35,088 nucleotides of DNA, taken from positions 1 to 35,088 of the forward strand of contig WRLV01000017.1 in the NCBI GenBank assembly GCA_009777445.1. Reading direction: 5' to 3'. This document shows positions 22,651 through 31,639 of the stretch, one piece after another. A program made the translations under genes and the position numbers. The stretch's first letter is position 1. Every line of letters starts with the position of its first letter. Origin of the DNA: Oscillospiraceae bacterium (GTDB lineage: Bacteria; Bacillota; Clostridia; Oscillospirales; Ruminococcaceae). The notes under the pieces are model-generated. The model searched no databases and was not told where the DNA came from. It was given only the letters and a program-made list of their open reading frames with translations.

Positions 22651-23874
22651 ATGAACTCTGAAAAATCAAGGGGCTCCCCGATTTTGCCAGTCGCTCTTTT
22701 GCTTGGGGCTGTTACCGGCGGAATTGTTTGGCTGTTTTTAAAGTTGCTTGAAGTGGGTACGTTCTTTTTGTGGGAAACTCTGCCATCGTGGTTTGAGTTT
22801 AATTTTTATCCGTTGGCGATTTGTTTGCTCGGAGGAGTTTTAATCGGCCTGTGGCGCAAAAAGTTCGGGGCTTATCCTGAGGAATTTGAGTCGGTAATAG
22901 AGCTTGTCAAAAAGACAAAGCGGTATGATTCCCGATTGGTGAGCGTGCTTATAGTTTCGTCAATCCTTCCCCTTATGTTCGGCGGCAGTGTCGGCCCTGA
23001 AGCGGGGCTTGTTGGCATTACGGCGGCGTTATGCACATGGGTGGGTGACCGTTTCAAACACGTACATAAAGAAATGAGTTCTATAACACAAGTTGGCATA
23101 TCCGCATCGCTTAGTACATTATTCACAGCACCGTTATTTGGCTTTTTAACTCAAGTTGAAGGCGAAAATCAAGACAATGCTTTCCCCGGCAGGTCTAAGA
23201 TGATTGTATATTTTTCTGCTATTTTCAGCGGCATAGGCATGCTTTTCTTGCTTACGTCTTTGTTTGGCGGCGGAATGGCATTTGAAAGATTTGGCGAAGC
23301 GCAAGTCGGCGAGTATGAAATGCTTTTGTTTTTGCCGTTCGCGTTAGTCGGCGTAATAGCAGGGAATGTCTTTAATCTTGCCGATAAGTTAATCGGAAAT
23401 TTAACAAAATCGTTCGAGGGGGCACCGTTTACGGGCGCGTTGATTGGTGGTTTGTTACTCGGGGTTTGTGGGATTGTCATTCCTTTGGTAATGTTCTCCG
23501 GTGAAGAACAGATGTTCGAGCTGTCGGAAACATGGCTAATTATAACACCAGCCATGCTCATGCTCACCGGGCTTGTTAAACTTTTGTTAATAAATATATG
23601 TGTCCACACGGGTTGGAGGGGTGGCCACATAATCCCGATTATTTTTGCAGGGGCATGCTTTGGATATGCCGCCGCGGCTTTTACCGGCGCGAACGAGATT
23701 TTTGCCGTTGCGGCGGTAACTTCCGCTTTGTGCGGCGCGGTCATGCGAAAACCGCTTGCAGTGATTATGGTCTTGTTAATTTTCTTCCCCATGAAGAATA
23801 TAATAGTTTTGTCATTAGCCGCTTTCATCGGCGCGTTTTTGACTTTTAAAGAAAATCAAAAAAACGAGAAATAA
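22651..23874 (+). CDS. ClC-family chloride channel/transporter
   Basis: A 407-residue membrane protein with the ClC pattern: helices at the start (PILPVALLLGAVTGGIVWLF), a conserved GGSVGPEAGLVGITAALC in place of the usual GxEGP-type filter segment, and the gate region FTAPLFGFL. The second half carries HTGWRGGHIIPIIFAGACFG, the counterpart of the GxFxP filter. The family moves chloride or other halides, either as channel or H+ antiporter; I cannot assign the mode because no clear gating glutamate is identified. I chose ATG 22651 after AAGGGGTGTAAGA rather than the upstream ATG at 22600, which lies inside the previous gene. Confidence 0.82.
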   Translation: MNSEKSRGSPILPVALLLGAVTGGIVWLFLKLLEVGTFFLWETLPSWFEFNFYPLAICLLGGVLIGLWRKKFGAYPEEFESVIELVKKTKRYDSRLVSVLIVSSILPLMFGGSVGPEAGLVGITAALCTWVGDRFKHVHKEMSSITQVGISASLSTLFTAPLFGFLTQVEGENQDNAFPGRSKMIVYFSAIFSGIGMLFLLTSLFGGGMAFERFGEAQVGEYEMLLFLPFALVGVIAGNVFNLADKLIGNLTKSFEGAPFTGALIGGLLLGVCGIVIPLVMFSGEEQMFELSETWLIITPAMLMLTGLVKLLLINICVHTGWRGGHIIPIIFAGACFGYAAAAFTGANEIFAVAAVTSALCGAVMRKPLAVIMVLLIFFPMKNIIVLSLAAFIGAFLTFKENQKNEK

Positions 23875-23888
23875 TATAATAAATTCAC

Positions 23889-23917
23889 TTGCGCCTTGCG
23901 CAAATTTATGTTATAAT
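23889..23917 (+). promoter_or_regulatory. Promoter with a dyad over the -35 box, for the SNF2-like/GHKL pair
   Basis: TTGCGC (23889-23894), a 17-base spacer and TATAAT (23912-23917). The -35 box is one arm of a perfect inverted repeat TTGCGC-CTT-GCGCAA (23889-23903), a possible operator. As RNA the dyad could also form a small hairpin after the ClC gene, but no T-run follows. Confidence 0.65.
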
Positions 23918-23961
23918 ATAGTAAATATCAACGGCGGTTTTTAGAATTGGGGGTTTTGTTT

Positions 23962-25263
23962 ATGGGGTTTAAGAAAGAAATACTTAATATGGCAGGAAAG
24001 CCAAAGCTTGACTTAGCGGCACGGGAAATTTTCAACACACTGTCAAAAGGGGAAAAGCCCTGCATTTTAATAGTTTGCCCCGAGTATAAAATGTTTGAGT
24101 GGCACAGTGGTTTAATGGTAAGGTTAGGGTTGGAATTTAAGTTTTTCTCTGCTGACACTATTAACTTTGTCTCAAAGACAACCGCCAATCTTTTAATCGC
24201 GGCGGACAGGTTTCCCCTGCCCGATTGCGAATGGGATTTGTTGTTCTTAGACACAACAGAGAGCAAAAATCTGCCATCATCGGCAAACACCTTAATTTTT
24301 TCAATCGGAGAGCCGCCGGAAGAAGTGACACAAGAAGAAATGCCCGAAACACAAGTAAACGAGTCTGACAACTTCTTTGAGCCACCGGATGAAAAAGTGG
24401 ACGAGTCTCACGAAACACAGACGGACGAGAATGACAACCCTTTTGGACTGTCGCTTGAAACGCCGTCTGATGAGAGCGAAAAGGCGAATGTGTCGGACGA
24501 GTTGTTGGAAACAATTGATGAGTTGTCGGAAGCACTCGGCGAGTTGACGGACATACCATGCGTGCCGTCCGAAGGTGTCACTCCCCAAACTTTCTCTTAC
24601 CGCGTTGACTGTGAGAGTTTAAGCTATTCTGATAACGAGGACAGGTTGACATTACTTCTGACACGTCTTGCTGATGTTATTGACGACCCTTATGGAAGCT
24701 CGGTGGTTTATTTTAACGAAAAGCAGTCAATGGACGAGGTTCACGCCGCAATCAAAGCGCGGTTTAGTTACGCTTTAGTTAAAAAAGTGAGTGGCATGAC
24801 GGTGGACGGAGCTGCTCTTAATAACTATCTAAACGGTGGGTTTGAGCGTGTCCCTAAAATTATTCTTGCGTTTGATAATATTGCGTCGGGGTTCAACTTT
24901 GTCCCGATGATTACGCATATTTTTAATTATGACAGCACTGACAACTTGTGCAGGCTGTTATCGCGTTTTTTGAGAAGAGGAGAGGACTTTGACCGCACCC
25001 CCACTATGTATTTCTTTGAGCCTCTTTCAGAGGAACACCAAGACATTACCAAAGAATTTTCTCTTTATGCACAAAGGGTAATGCAAAAACAAGAAGGCAC
25101 GGGGGCTGAAATAAGTGGGTTTAACCTGACACAATCGGAGTTCGATAACGCAATCGAAAGTGATTGTATCAGCGTGGTTAAAACCTTCTTTGACTGGAAA
25201 AACGCCGGCAAAGAAAGCCCTATATCTTATAAGCAGTTTTTAATTCGTGAAGGGAGTGTCTGA
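23962..25263 (+). CDS. Degenerate SNF2/SF2 helicase-like protein lacking Walker A
   Basis: A 433-residue protein not assigned to a named family. Residues 33-50 (PCILIVCPEYKMFEWHSG) resemble helicase motif Ia of SNF2 proteins, and WDLLFLDTTE (91-100) stands where the DEAH box should be. No GxGKT is found upstream. After an acidic linker (about 118-200) the second half looks like a helicase C lobe: SVVYFNEK (motif IV), KIILAFDNIASGFNF (motif V, 299-313) and CRLLSRFLRRGE (motif VI, 330-341). ATP hydrolysis is therefore unlikely, although nucleic-acid or partner binding may remain. ATG 23962 follows GGGGG. The stop is five bases before the GHKL gene, so the two probably act together. Confidence 0.7.
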   Translation: MGFKKEILNMAGKPKLDLAAREIFNTLSKGEKPCILIVCPEYKMFEWHSGLMVRLGLEFKFFSADTINFVSKTTANLLIAADRFPLPDCEWDLLFLDTTESKNLPSSANTLIFSIGEPPEEVTQEEMPETQVNESDNFFEPPDEKVDESHETQTDENDNPFGLSLETPSDESEKANVSDELLETIDELSEALGELTDIPCVPSEGVTPQTFSYRVDCESLSYSDNEDRLTLLLTRLADVIDDPYGSSVVYFNEKQSMDEVHAAIKARFSYALVKKVSGMTVDGAALNNYLNGGFERVPKIILAFDNIASGFNFVPMITHIFNYDSTDNLCRLLSRFLRRGEDFDRTPTMYFFEPLSEEHQDITKEFSLYAQRVMQKQEGTGAEISGFNLTQSEFDNAIESDCISVVKTFFDWKNAGKESPISYKQFLIREGSV

Positions 25264-25268
25264 AAAAA

Positions 25269-28200
25269 ATGGAACACTATGCTGAAATATTAGCCCTTAT
25301 CGGCGATTTTTACGAAAGCCATGCCAACCAGGACTATCCCGCAATGAAGGATGCAATCAATAAATTAGAGTGTACGTTGGAGTACCCCGATGTTACGAGT
25401 GAGCCGTTTTTAGAATATTTTTCTGAACTTTACAGTGGGCGCGGTGGACTCGGCGCGCTTCCGGGGGCGGACTATCCTGCCCAAAGCGTAATAAGAGAGC
25501 TGTTTCAAAACGCATTTGACAGCTATTATTCCGAAAGGGATATAAAGTTGGCGGTGAATTTTAACGAAAATAATGTTATTTCGGTTGCCTATAATGAATT
25601 GAGTTTTACCCTTGAGCAACTTTTATACTTCTTAGGTGTCGGGAGAAATGACCGCGACCGCATGAGAGAAGGCAGGTTCGGAATCGGGGCGAAAAGCGTT
25701 TTTATGAACACCGAGAGTTTCAGTATGCGCTCAAGTACATTCAGCCTTGACATCGTGAACAGAAATGGTAGACCCGAAATAGAAAGCCTTGACCTTAAAA
25801 GGCCGCGTTTCAAAGGAACTGAAATTAAAATCACCGTCAGCGAGAGCCGTTATGAAGACATTTTCGCAAACTTCACCTCTCTTTGCGAAGCGCGCGGCAA
25901 ATATATTAACATAGTTGATTTATGTTTTGCGTTTAATCGTAAAAAATTGCTCAACTCATATGTTGACCGGGTGGAATGTAATGAGCGGACTTTTAATATA
26001 GCCGTCACCCGAAAAGGCGAGTTTGTGACAGTCTATCAGGTAATGAAACACAACAATCAAGCTCTCAACCTTAATACTATAAGGTTTCTGCACAACGGGA
26101 ACAGCGTTGTCGATTTTGTCTGTCACGAATATAACGATGTTATTTTCTTAGTGCCGTTTGCGGTTTCGGGAAGTTGTCGGCGACAGGTAATCACACTTCT
26201 CTCAGACCGTTATAATTTCTTTTCGACTTATGAGCTTACCGGTTTGCTTAAAACCAAAAATGAAAGCTTTTTGAACAAAAAGCTTTCGGCGTTCTTCATA
26301 AGTGTTCCTAACACATATGTGGCTTCAAGTCGCACAGGAATCAAACATGAAAGCGAAGCGGAGGTTTTTGAAAAAGTTAAGAGCGGAATTAGCGACTTAA
26401 TCAAAAAGAACAAAAAATATTTTCTGTTGGGTGTGCGTGAAATTGAGGGGGAAATCTCGTCCGATGGCTCTTCTCTTTGTTTGTTGCGCCCTGAGAGTTA
26501 TATATTTGAGTTTGTTAAAAGATTTATTTTCAGCTCTAACATCTGTGAAAATTCAGAGAATGAATTTTTAAGCTCTGTTTCAATTAATTTCCCCGGCGAA
26601 AAAGAGCCTGTTCCATATCCTGTTATGTTAGAAACCGCCTACGTTAACGAAACAAAAGGCGTGACGAAACAAGAACATGACGATGGCAGCGCGTATGAAA
26701 AATATATAGTAGACGCGCTTGAACGTTGCGAGCGAATTTTGAATGACGAGCAAGTCGAAACCAAGACAATTTGCGTTAAATACAGTTGGACGGGCGACGA
26801 AGGTGAGCGAGGAGCAGAGTTTTTATATAAATTCTACCGCCCCGAAAAGTGTTTTGTTCTCTCTTCAAAGTCTCAAAACGTAAAGTCGGACTTCAATCTT
26901 TCCGGCAGTTTTAAAAACATAGCTGAAATCATGGCGCAGGAAATAGTTCCTGACGGCGAGCTTTATGACGAAGACGCACTTTTGGAATTATTTGAGCTTC
27001 TTGACACAGAATATCCGGGTGATTATTCGGTGGACATACGTGAGTGCGCGCCGAATGTAAGCGCAGAGGACATTCCACCAAAAGAAGAAAGCAACACGCT
27101 TAGTTTTATCGCCGAGACATCTGATAAAATATTTAACTTTTCTCTTTGTGAGATGAAAATCGCAAACCTGAAAATGGCAATGAACGTTTTAGAAAGCCAC
27201 AAAGGCACATTTGAGTCGCTACCTGCATATGAACGTTTTAGCAATTTCATCATCGACAAATTCATAGGAGACAGCGAGCCGTCAAACGCGCTCAAATTGA
27301 TGAAAGAGCAAGGGGTAGACTTAGAAATCAGCTTAGGCAGGCCCATGAGTTTCACCGCTTACGGCAGGCAGTTTGCCGAAAAGCGGCCGCTGACGATGGC
27401 CGAATTATTGCTTTTATGTGAAGATAAAAAGGCGTTGTTTAACGGCGGCTGGTTAGTCGGGCGCAAGTGTGACGTTACCCTTGAAAGCCTGAATGTCTCG
27501 TTTGAACCCGAAATTATTGCTGATTTGTTAAGGCACAGCCTTTTAGAAGAAAGAGAAATTGTCAGACGGGTTACGTCGGTTTATGCCTGCGACTTAGACC
27601 TAAAAATCATCGCCTTTTTAGATGACAGCGATATAATTTTAGGTTTCAACCGCTTCGAGTCAGACATAGACAGCAAAATCAAAGCCGCGCGTTACTGCTT
27701 GTTAAGCACTCAATGCGACAAAAAGACCACCAGCGACATTGTTGAGAGGATTGTTTGCGGTCAAAGCAAGGGGATTGTCGGGCATTATTTTCTGCGCGCC
27801 CCGGTGGTTAATCGTATGCTTGCCGACCAACTTCCACGCGGATTTAAGCCCTGTCGCGCTTTGAGTAAAGATGAATTTAACGAGTTAAAGGGCTTTGTTA
27901 AAGAGTTGAACCCGTTCAAGGACAAGCCCCAATATAGAAACTATTTTATAAAAGATTTGAACTATAAATTTTACGGCTACGGCGGTGTGTGTTCGGGTTG
28001 CGGCTATGAAAGCGGCGTTTTGAACGCTTTTAAGCTTTGCGATTTTTCGTTGATGTGTGAGGATGAGGTAGATGCCTCAAAAGAAAAGCGGTTTAATTTC
28101 TCGCTCTTGCTTTGCGCGAACGATGCTGTTGGTTCTGAAAGCTGGCAGATTGAAAGCCTGTCAATAGGCAACGCCGCGCTTTCACCTTTCAACTGGCTTG

Positions 28201-28394
28201 AGGCAGTAAACAACGCCGATGAAATCCCCGCGCAAATGCTGAGTGCTACGTTAGAATACCGCGAGCAAATAGCCTACGGGCTACCCGGGGTCTTTCGCGA
28301 AAATACACCGGAGACTATATTAAACACGCCTAAACGTAGCAGAAAAATCAGGTTAACACCGCTTATGGCGGCTAAGTGGGTGGAGGAGAATTGA
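25269..28394 (+). CDS. Large GHKL (Hsp90-like) ATPase-fold protein with broken G1 motif
   Basis: A 1041-residue protein whose first 190 residues hold a GHKL fold: N-box RELFQNAFD (E77, N81), G2 GRFGIGAKSVF (135-145) and G3 KGTEIKI (182-188). The G1 motif, normally DxGxG, reads YNELS (108-112), so the aspartate that holds adenine in Hsp90 and MutL is a tyrosine. Later parts have no recognisable catalytic motif; a CxxC lies at C908 and C911 (GGVCSGCGYES). No signal peptide or transmembrane helix is visible. It pairs with the SNF2-like gene upstream and ends before a strong terminator. Large GHKL proteins paired with helicases are known in bacterial conflict systems, but function here is inference. 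Confidence 0.75.
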   Translation: MEHYAEILALIGDFYESHANQDYPAMKDAINKLECTLEYPDVTSEPFLEYFSELYSGRGGLGALPGADYPAQSVIRELFQNAFDSYYSERDIKLAVNFNENNVISVAYNELSFTLEQLLYFLGVGRNDRDRMREGRFGIGAKSVFMNTESFSMRSSTFSLDIVNRNGRPEIESLDLKRPRFKGTEIKITVSESRYEDIFANFTSLCEARGKYINIVDLCFAFNRKKLLNSYVDRVECNERTFNIAVTRKGEFVTVYQVMKHNNQALNLNTIRFLHNGNSVVDFVCHEYNDVIFLVPFAVSGSCRRQVITLLSDRYNFFSTYELTGLLKTKNESFLNKKLSAFFISVPNTYVASSRTGIKHESEAEVFEKVKSGISDLIKKNKKYFLLGVREIEGEISSDGSSLCLLRPESYIFEFVKRFIFSSNICENSENEFLSSVSINFPGEKEPVPYPVMLETAYVNETKGVTKQEHDDGSAYEKYIVDALERCERILNDEQVETKTICVKYSWTGDEGERGAEFLYKFYRPEKCFVLSSKSQNVKSDFNLSGSFKNIAEIMAQEIVPDGELYDEDALLELFELLDTEYPGDYSVDIRECAPNVSAEDIPPKEESNTLSFIAETSDKIFNFSLCEMKIANLKMAMNVLESHKGTFESLPAYERFSNFIIDKFIGDSEPSNALKLMKEQGVDLEISLGRPMSFTAYGRQFAEKRPLTMAELLLLCEDKKALFNGGWLVGRKCDVTLESLNVSFEPEIIADLLRHSLLEEREIVRRVTSVYACDLDLKIIAFLDDSDIILGFNRFESDIDSKIKAARYCLLSTQCDKKTTSDIVERIVCGQSKGIVGHYFLRAPVVNRMLADQLPRGFKPCRALSKDEFNELKGFVKELNPFKDKPQYRNYFIKDLNYKFYGYGGVCSGCGYESGVLNAFKLCDFSLMCEDEVDASKEKRFNFSLLLCANDAVGSESWQIESLSIGNAALSPFNWLEAVNNADEIPAQMLSATLEYREQIAYGLPGVFRENTPETILNTPKRSRKIRLTPLMAAKWVEEN

Positions 28395-28408
28395 GAGTTA
28401 AAGAATTA

Positions 28409-28438
28409 CAGGCAACCTAAAAGTTGCCTGTGTTTTTT
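28409..28438 (+). terminator. Intrinsic terminator of the SNF2-like/GHKL operon
   Basis: CAGGCAAC, loop CTAAAA, GTTGCCTG, then TGTTTTTT. The eight-pair stem is perfect and the T-run is good. It closes the two-gene unit 14 bases after the GHKL stop and lies between convergent transcription units. Confidence 0.92.
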
Positions 28439-28481
28439 GAAGTTGTTTGAACCTATTTAAAGAATACGAAATGAATTGTTT

Positions 28482-29567
28482 TTATTTCCCTTTCGCGAAT
28501 AATCTTCTTGCAGAACGTAAGGGTTTTGTAATTTTCCAGCTAATTGATTTTTGAAGGGCAAAAACTTGATTTTTAGCATTTTGCAATTCCCCTTGCGTGT
28601 CCTCAATGCGTTTTATAATGGAAGGTATAGCAAGGGAATTATAATAAGCAAGCTGCTTTTCATTAAATTGAACTTTATCTACGTAGACATTCAAACCATT
28701 TGCATACGATATACTTAAAAGTTCAGCCATTTTCCGCAGCATATCTTCATAAACTCCATTGTAAAAAGCTTTATATTCAGCCGTAATACGGACATTTTTT
28801 ACTCCTGAACAAACGCAATTTTTAACAAACGCTTCAAACTCACCTGTGTCCCAATTTTCAGGTAACACAATATACTTAATTGTCACTAAATCAGAATTAG
28901 CATTACAATATTTTTTTATGTTTTCCCAAACCTGTTCGTGACAATCCCTGCCTTTTACTTTTTTAAAGACAGGGGCAGTTCCCGAATCCACGCTTATTTG
29001 CATACTTGTTTTTTTAATTTTAAGAGCTTTTTCGAGGTCGGCTGAGAATACAGAGGCGTTTGTGTTAATGTTTTGAAATAATCCGTTTTCGACTAAAAAC
29101 TGCACAACTTCATGACAACTTTTGTTTACTGTTACCTCCCCTCCCCCCCAGTCAACGAGGGTGTTGTTATTTATAATTCCTAAGTCCAACATGTTCTGAA
29201 GTGTAGGTTTTATGCTCGCGCGTTCTTTTTTTCCTTGTTCATAATCTCCATTTTTATATGAACAATAAATACAACTAAAGTTGCACAAATTACAACCGAT
29301 TACTATAGAGGTAAAGTATGTAAATTCAGGAATCGTTTCGTCCGGGGTTTCGATTAAATGCGCACAACCCCCACAAGGAGGAGAATCAGAATTGTTTAGC
29401 TTGTGAAGCTCTAAAACACTTCTTTTATACGCTTCTAACGGAAAGTCATCGCCATAACTAAATTCACATGCAACGGGAGCCCCTAAGTATACTGTTGATG
29501 AACAGCAATGCAAAATTCTATTTTCACCGAGAGCGGCGATTTTCCCAATTAAATAACATGTTTTCAT
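28482..29567 (-). CDS. Radical SAM protein with glycan-cluster C-terminal tail
   Basis: A 361-residue radical SAM enzyme. The cluster motif is C95-x3-C99-x2-C102 (CNFSCIYC); additional cysteines precede it (CGGCAH at 65-70, C92). The SAM-contact segment VDWGGGEVTVN and a barrel body follow. The last 45 residues form a probable coiled coil (IKRIEDTQGELQNAKNQVF) and then SWKITKPLRSARRLF, shared with the two genes upstream. The chemistry and substrate are unknown. Because it is in an operon with a GT2 glycosyltransferase and a methyltransferase, modification of a surface sugar or lipid-linked precursor is a reasonable inference. It is the last gene of the operon. Confidence 0.82.
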   Translation of the reverse strand: MKTCYLIGKIAALGENRILHCCSSTVYLGAPVACEFSYGDDFPLEAYKRSVLELHKLNNSDSPPCGGCAHLIETPDETIPEFTYFTSIVIGCNLCNFSCIYCSYKNGDYEQGKKERASIKPTLQNMLDLGIINNNTLVDWGGGEVTVNKSCHEVVQFLVENGLFQNINTNASVFSADLEKALKIKKTSMQISVDSGTAPVFKKVKGRDCHEQVWENIKKYCNANSDLVTIKYIVLPENWDTGEFEAFVKNCVCSGVKNVRITAEYKAFYNGVYEDMLRKMAELLSISYANGLNVYVDKVQFNEKQLAYYNSLAIPSIIKRIEDTQGELQNAKNQVFALQKSISWKITKPLRSARRLFAKGK

Positions 29568-29594
29568 ATAATTTAAACCCTTCCCCTTATAAAT

Positions 29595-30524
29595 TTATTT
29601 AGCTCTAAAAATATTTCTCACCGCCCGCAAGGGCTTCGTCAATTTCCAACTTTTAGACTGCAACATATTTTGGATATGGTCATTTAACGTTAAAATCTGT
29701 TCGTTAGTTTTATTTATTTGGTCGGTAAATTGAGCGGTTAATTCCTTAATATATGAATTGCTTACATCTGTTGTAAAGGCATTGGCGATGTCTAAATTAA
29801 AATTAGATTTTGAAGCGACACACAAATAATTTTTCGGAATTCTATGCGTTATATCAACTTTAATTAAAGCTTCTTCAAATGGAGTTAAAAAAGTTTCAAT
29901 TGTTCTGTGTGTGTCTCTTTCTCCCTCTCCTTGAACACTAAAAATTTGGTTTTGAAAATAGTTTTGTTGTCCAAAAAAAGTGCGAAACGGAAAATGCGTT
30001 GCTAATAATTTATCAAATTCGTCAAAAGTACATTCTCTTTTGTGATATGGATTGTCCTCTATGTTATATAATTTACTCGTATATTCTAAATTTGGCGTGG
30101 AAATAAACAATAAACCCCCATGTTTAAGTAGTCTGCTGAACTCATCAATCATAAGGATTTGTTCTTGCTCATCAACGTGTTCAAGTGTTTCAAAACTGCA
30201 TATTATATCGAAAACTTCTTTACCTTCAACAGGGACTTGACAAACAGTTCCTTGTAAAAATTGTAAATTATCCCTTTTATATTTACTATTAGCAAATTGC
30301 ACAATCTCATCATCTATATCTACCCCCACTACTTTATTGGTTGCATCTTGCGCTAAAATTGCCGACCCATATCCTTCGCCGGATGCACAATCTAAAATAA
30401 CTTTACCACTTTTTAAAAATTGCTTTACGAAATAATAACGACCCAAATGGTCATAATGCATTCCGGTTGATATGGGCATCCATGGGACATACCTTCCGTT
30501 TTCTAAGTTTTGATTATACTTCAT
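29595..30524 (-). CDS. SAM-dependent class I methyltransferase with glycan-cluster C-terminal tail
   Basis: A 309-residue protein with a class I methyltransferase fold. Motif I is VILDCASGEGYGSA, the acidic motif II is VVGVDIDDEI, and FDIICSFETLEHVD plus LLKHGGLLFISTPN follow as in UbiE/ubiquinone-type methyltransferases. After about residue 240 a coiled-coil segment (QINKTNEQILTLNDHIQ) leads to SWKLTKPLRAVRNIF. The ATG directly follows the stop of the glycosyltransferase gene, so translation is coupled. It is likely to methylate a glycan or its precursor; no closer assignment is possible. Confidence 0.85.
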   Translation of the reverse strand: MKYNQNLENGRYVPWMPISTGMHYDHLGRYYFVKQFLKSGKVILDCASGEGYGSAILAQDATNKVVGVDIDDEIVQFANSKYKRDNLQFLQGTVCQVPVEGKEVFDIICSFETLEHVDEQEQILMIDEFSRLLKHGGLLFISTPNLEYTSKLYNIEDNPYHKRECTFDEFDKLLATHFPFRTFFGQQNYFQNQIFSVQGEGERDTHRTIETFLTPFEEALIKVDITHRIPKNYLCVASKSNFNLDIANAFTTDVSNSYIKELTAQFTDQINKTNEQILTLNDHIQNMLQSKSWKLTKPLRAVRNIFRAK

Positions 30525-31604
30525 TTATTGCACCCCTATTTGTTTCCCTTTCTCGAATAATCTCCTCACCGCCCGCAAGGGCTTCGTCAATTCCCACGAA
30601 TGGCTGTTTTCGTATGACAGCCGAACTCCCCTGACAACTTCCTCTAAAATTTGCTCATGCTTTTCTTTTGTAAACATCATGCCGGATAAGAGTACATCTT
30701 TTTTTTCATCTGCTGTATTGCATTTTCTAAAAAGCTTAAGTCTCTCTTCCATTGCTTTAGAAATGGCGTATAATGCGATTTCTGTGCCTAAATAAATGTT
30801 GCAAATATGGGTATACAGTTTCAATTTTGAACCGAACACCAACCGCACTTCCTGCTCTGTTAATTTCTCTAAAACCTCAATAATAAAGTCGTTAAAAGCG
30901 GGGACTAACTCTTTGACTTTGGTTATAGTGTCCTGTCCTTCGTGTAGTCTTTTAATGCTTAACGGTTCACGCACATATACAAGAGGCTGATTTCTCATCA
31001 TGCGAAACCATAAGTCTATATCATTGCACAGCGAGTTGACATTAAACGTACCGACTCTTTCAAAATGGCTTTTATGTATAAACAACGAACAACCAAATAT
31101 TAACCCGGCGAAACCAAAGATAGTTCGCAACAAAATAAACAGCGGTGTTGCTAATTGCTCATCGGTATAATCGGCGGCTTCATCGAATTCCTTAACCCCA
31201 TTTTTTGTCTCTTGTCCCTCAAATATACGCTTATACCCACAGGAGACAAGAGTTGTTTTGTCTTTCAGTGCAGACAAAGCCTTGACTTGTTTGCTTATTT
31301 TATTTTCGTGATACAAATCATCGTGACTGAGCCATGAAAAATACTCTCCGCGCATATTCTCAATAGCCATATTTAACGCTGTTGCAACCCCACCGTTTTC
31401 CTTTACAAAATACCTGATTTTGTCGCCGTACTCCAGCGCGATTTTTTCGGTTTCGCCGCCATCGTTTGAGCCATCATTCACTACAAGGATTTCGCAATTT
31501 TGATAGGTTTGCATAAGCGCGCTGTCAATTGCCTCACGCAGGTAGTTTGAACCGTTATAAACAGGGATAACGATTGACACTAATGGGTTAAACTCTTTTT
31601 TCAT
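30525..31604 (-). CDS. GT2-family glycosyltransferase
   Basis: A 359-residue GT-A fold enzyme that transfers a sugar from a nucleotide donor. LVSIVIPVYNGSNYLREAID starts the domain, ILVVNDGSNDG is the nucleotide site, and FSWLSHDDLY holds the DxD-like metal motif. The catalytic domain covers about 1-230 and is followed by helices and the tail SWELTKPLRAVRRLF. It is the first gene of the minus-strand operon. Translation starts at 31604 after AAGGTTG. The leader contains two promoters, a tetranucleotide repeat and an intrinsic terminator, so its expression may be attenuated. Confidence 0.9.
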   Translation of the reverse strand: MKKEFNPLVSIVIPVYNGSNYLREAIDSALMQTYQNCEILVVNDGSNDGGETEKIALEYGDKIRYFVKENGGVATALNMAIENMRGEYFSWLSHDDLYHENKISKQVKALSALKDKTTLVSCGYKRIFEGQETKNGVKEFDEAADYTDEQLATPLFILLRTIFGFAGLIFGCSLFIHKSHFERVGTFNVNSLCNDIDLWFRMMRNQPLVYVREPLSIKRLHEGQDTITKVKELVPAFNDFIIEVLEKLTEQEVRLVFGSKLKLYTHICNIYLGTEIALYAISKAMEERLKLFRKCNTADEKKDVLLSGMMFTKEKHEQILEEVVRGVRLSYENSHSWELTKPLRAVRRLFEKGKQIGVQ

Positions 31605-31639
31605 ATTTTCATCAACCTTATTTTAAAATTCTACACAAC

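Noticed and set aside
24309-24330. GAGAGCCGCCGGAAG in the SNF2-like gene as another 68-bp element copy
   Set aside because: Only about 12 bases match and neither the core nor the ends are present; chance match in a Gly-Glu-Pro-Pro coding stretch is sufficient.
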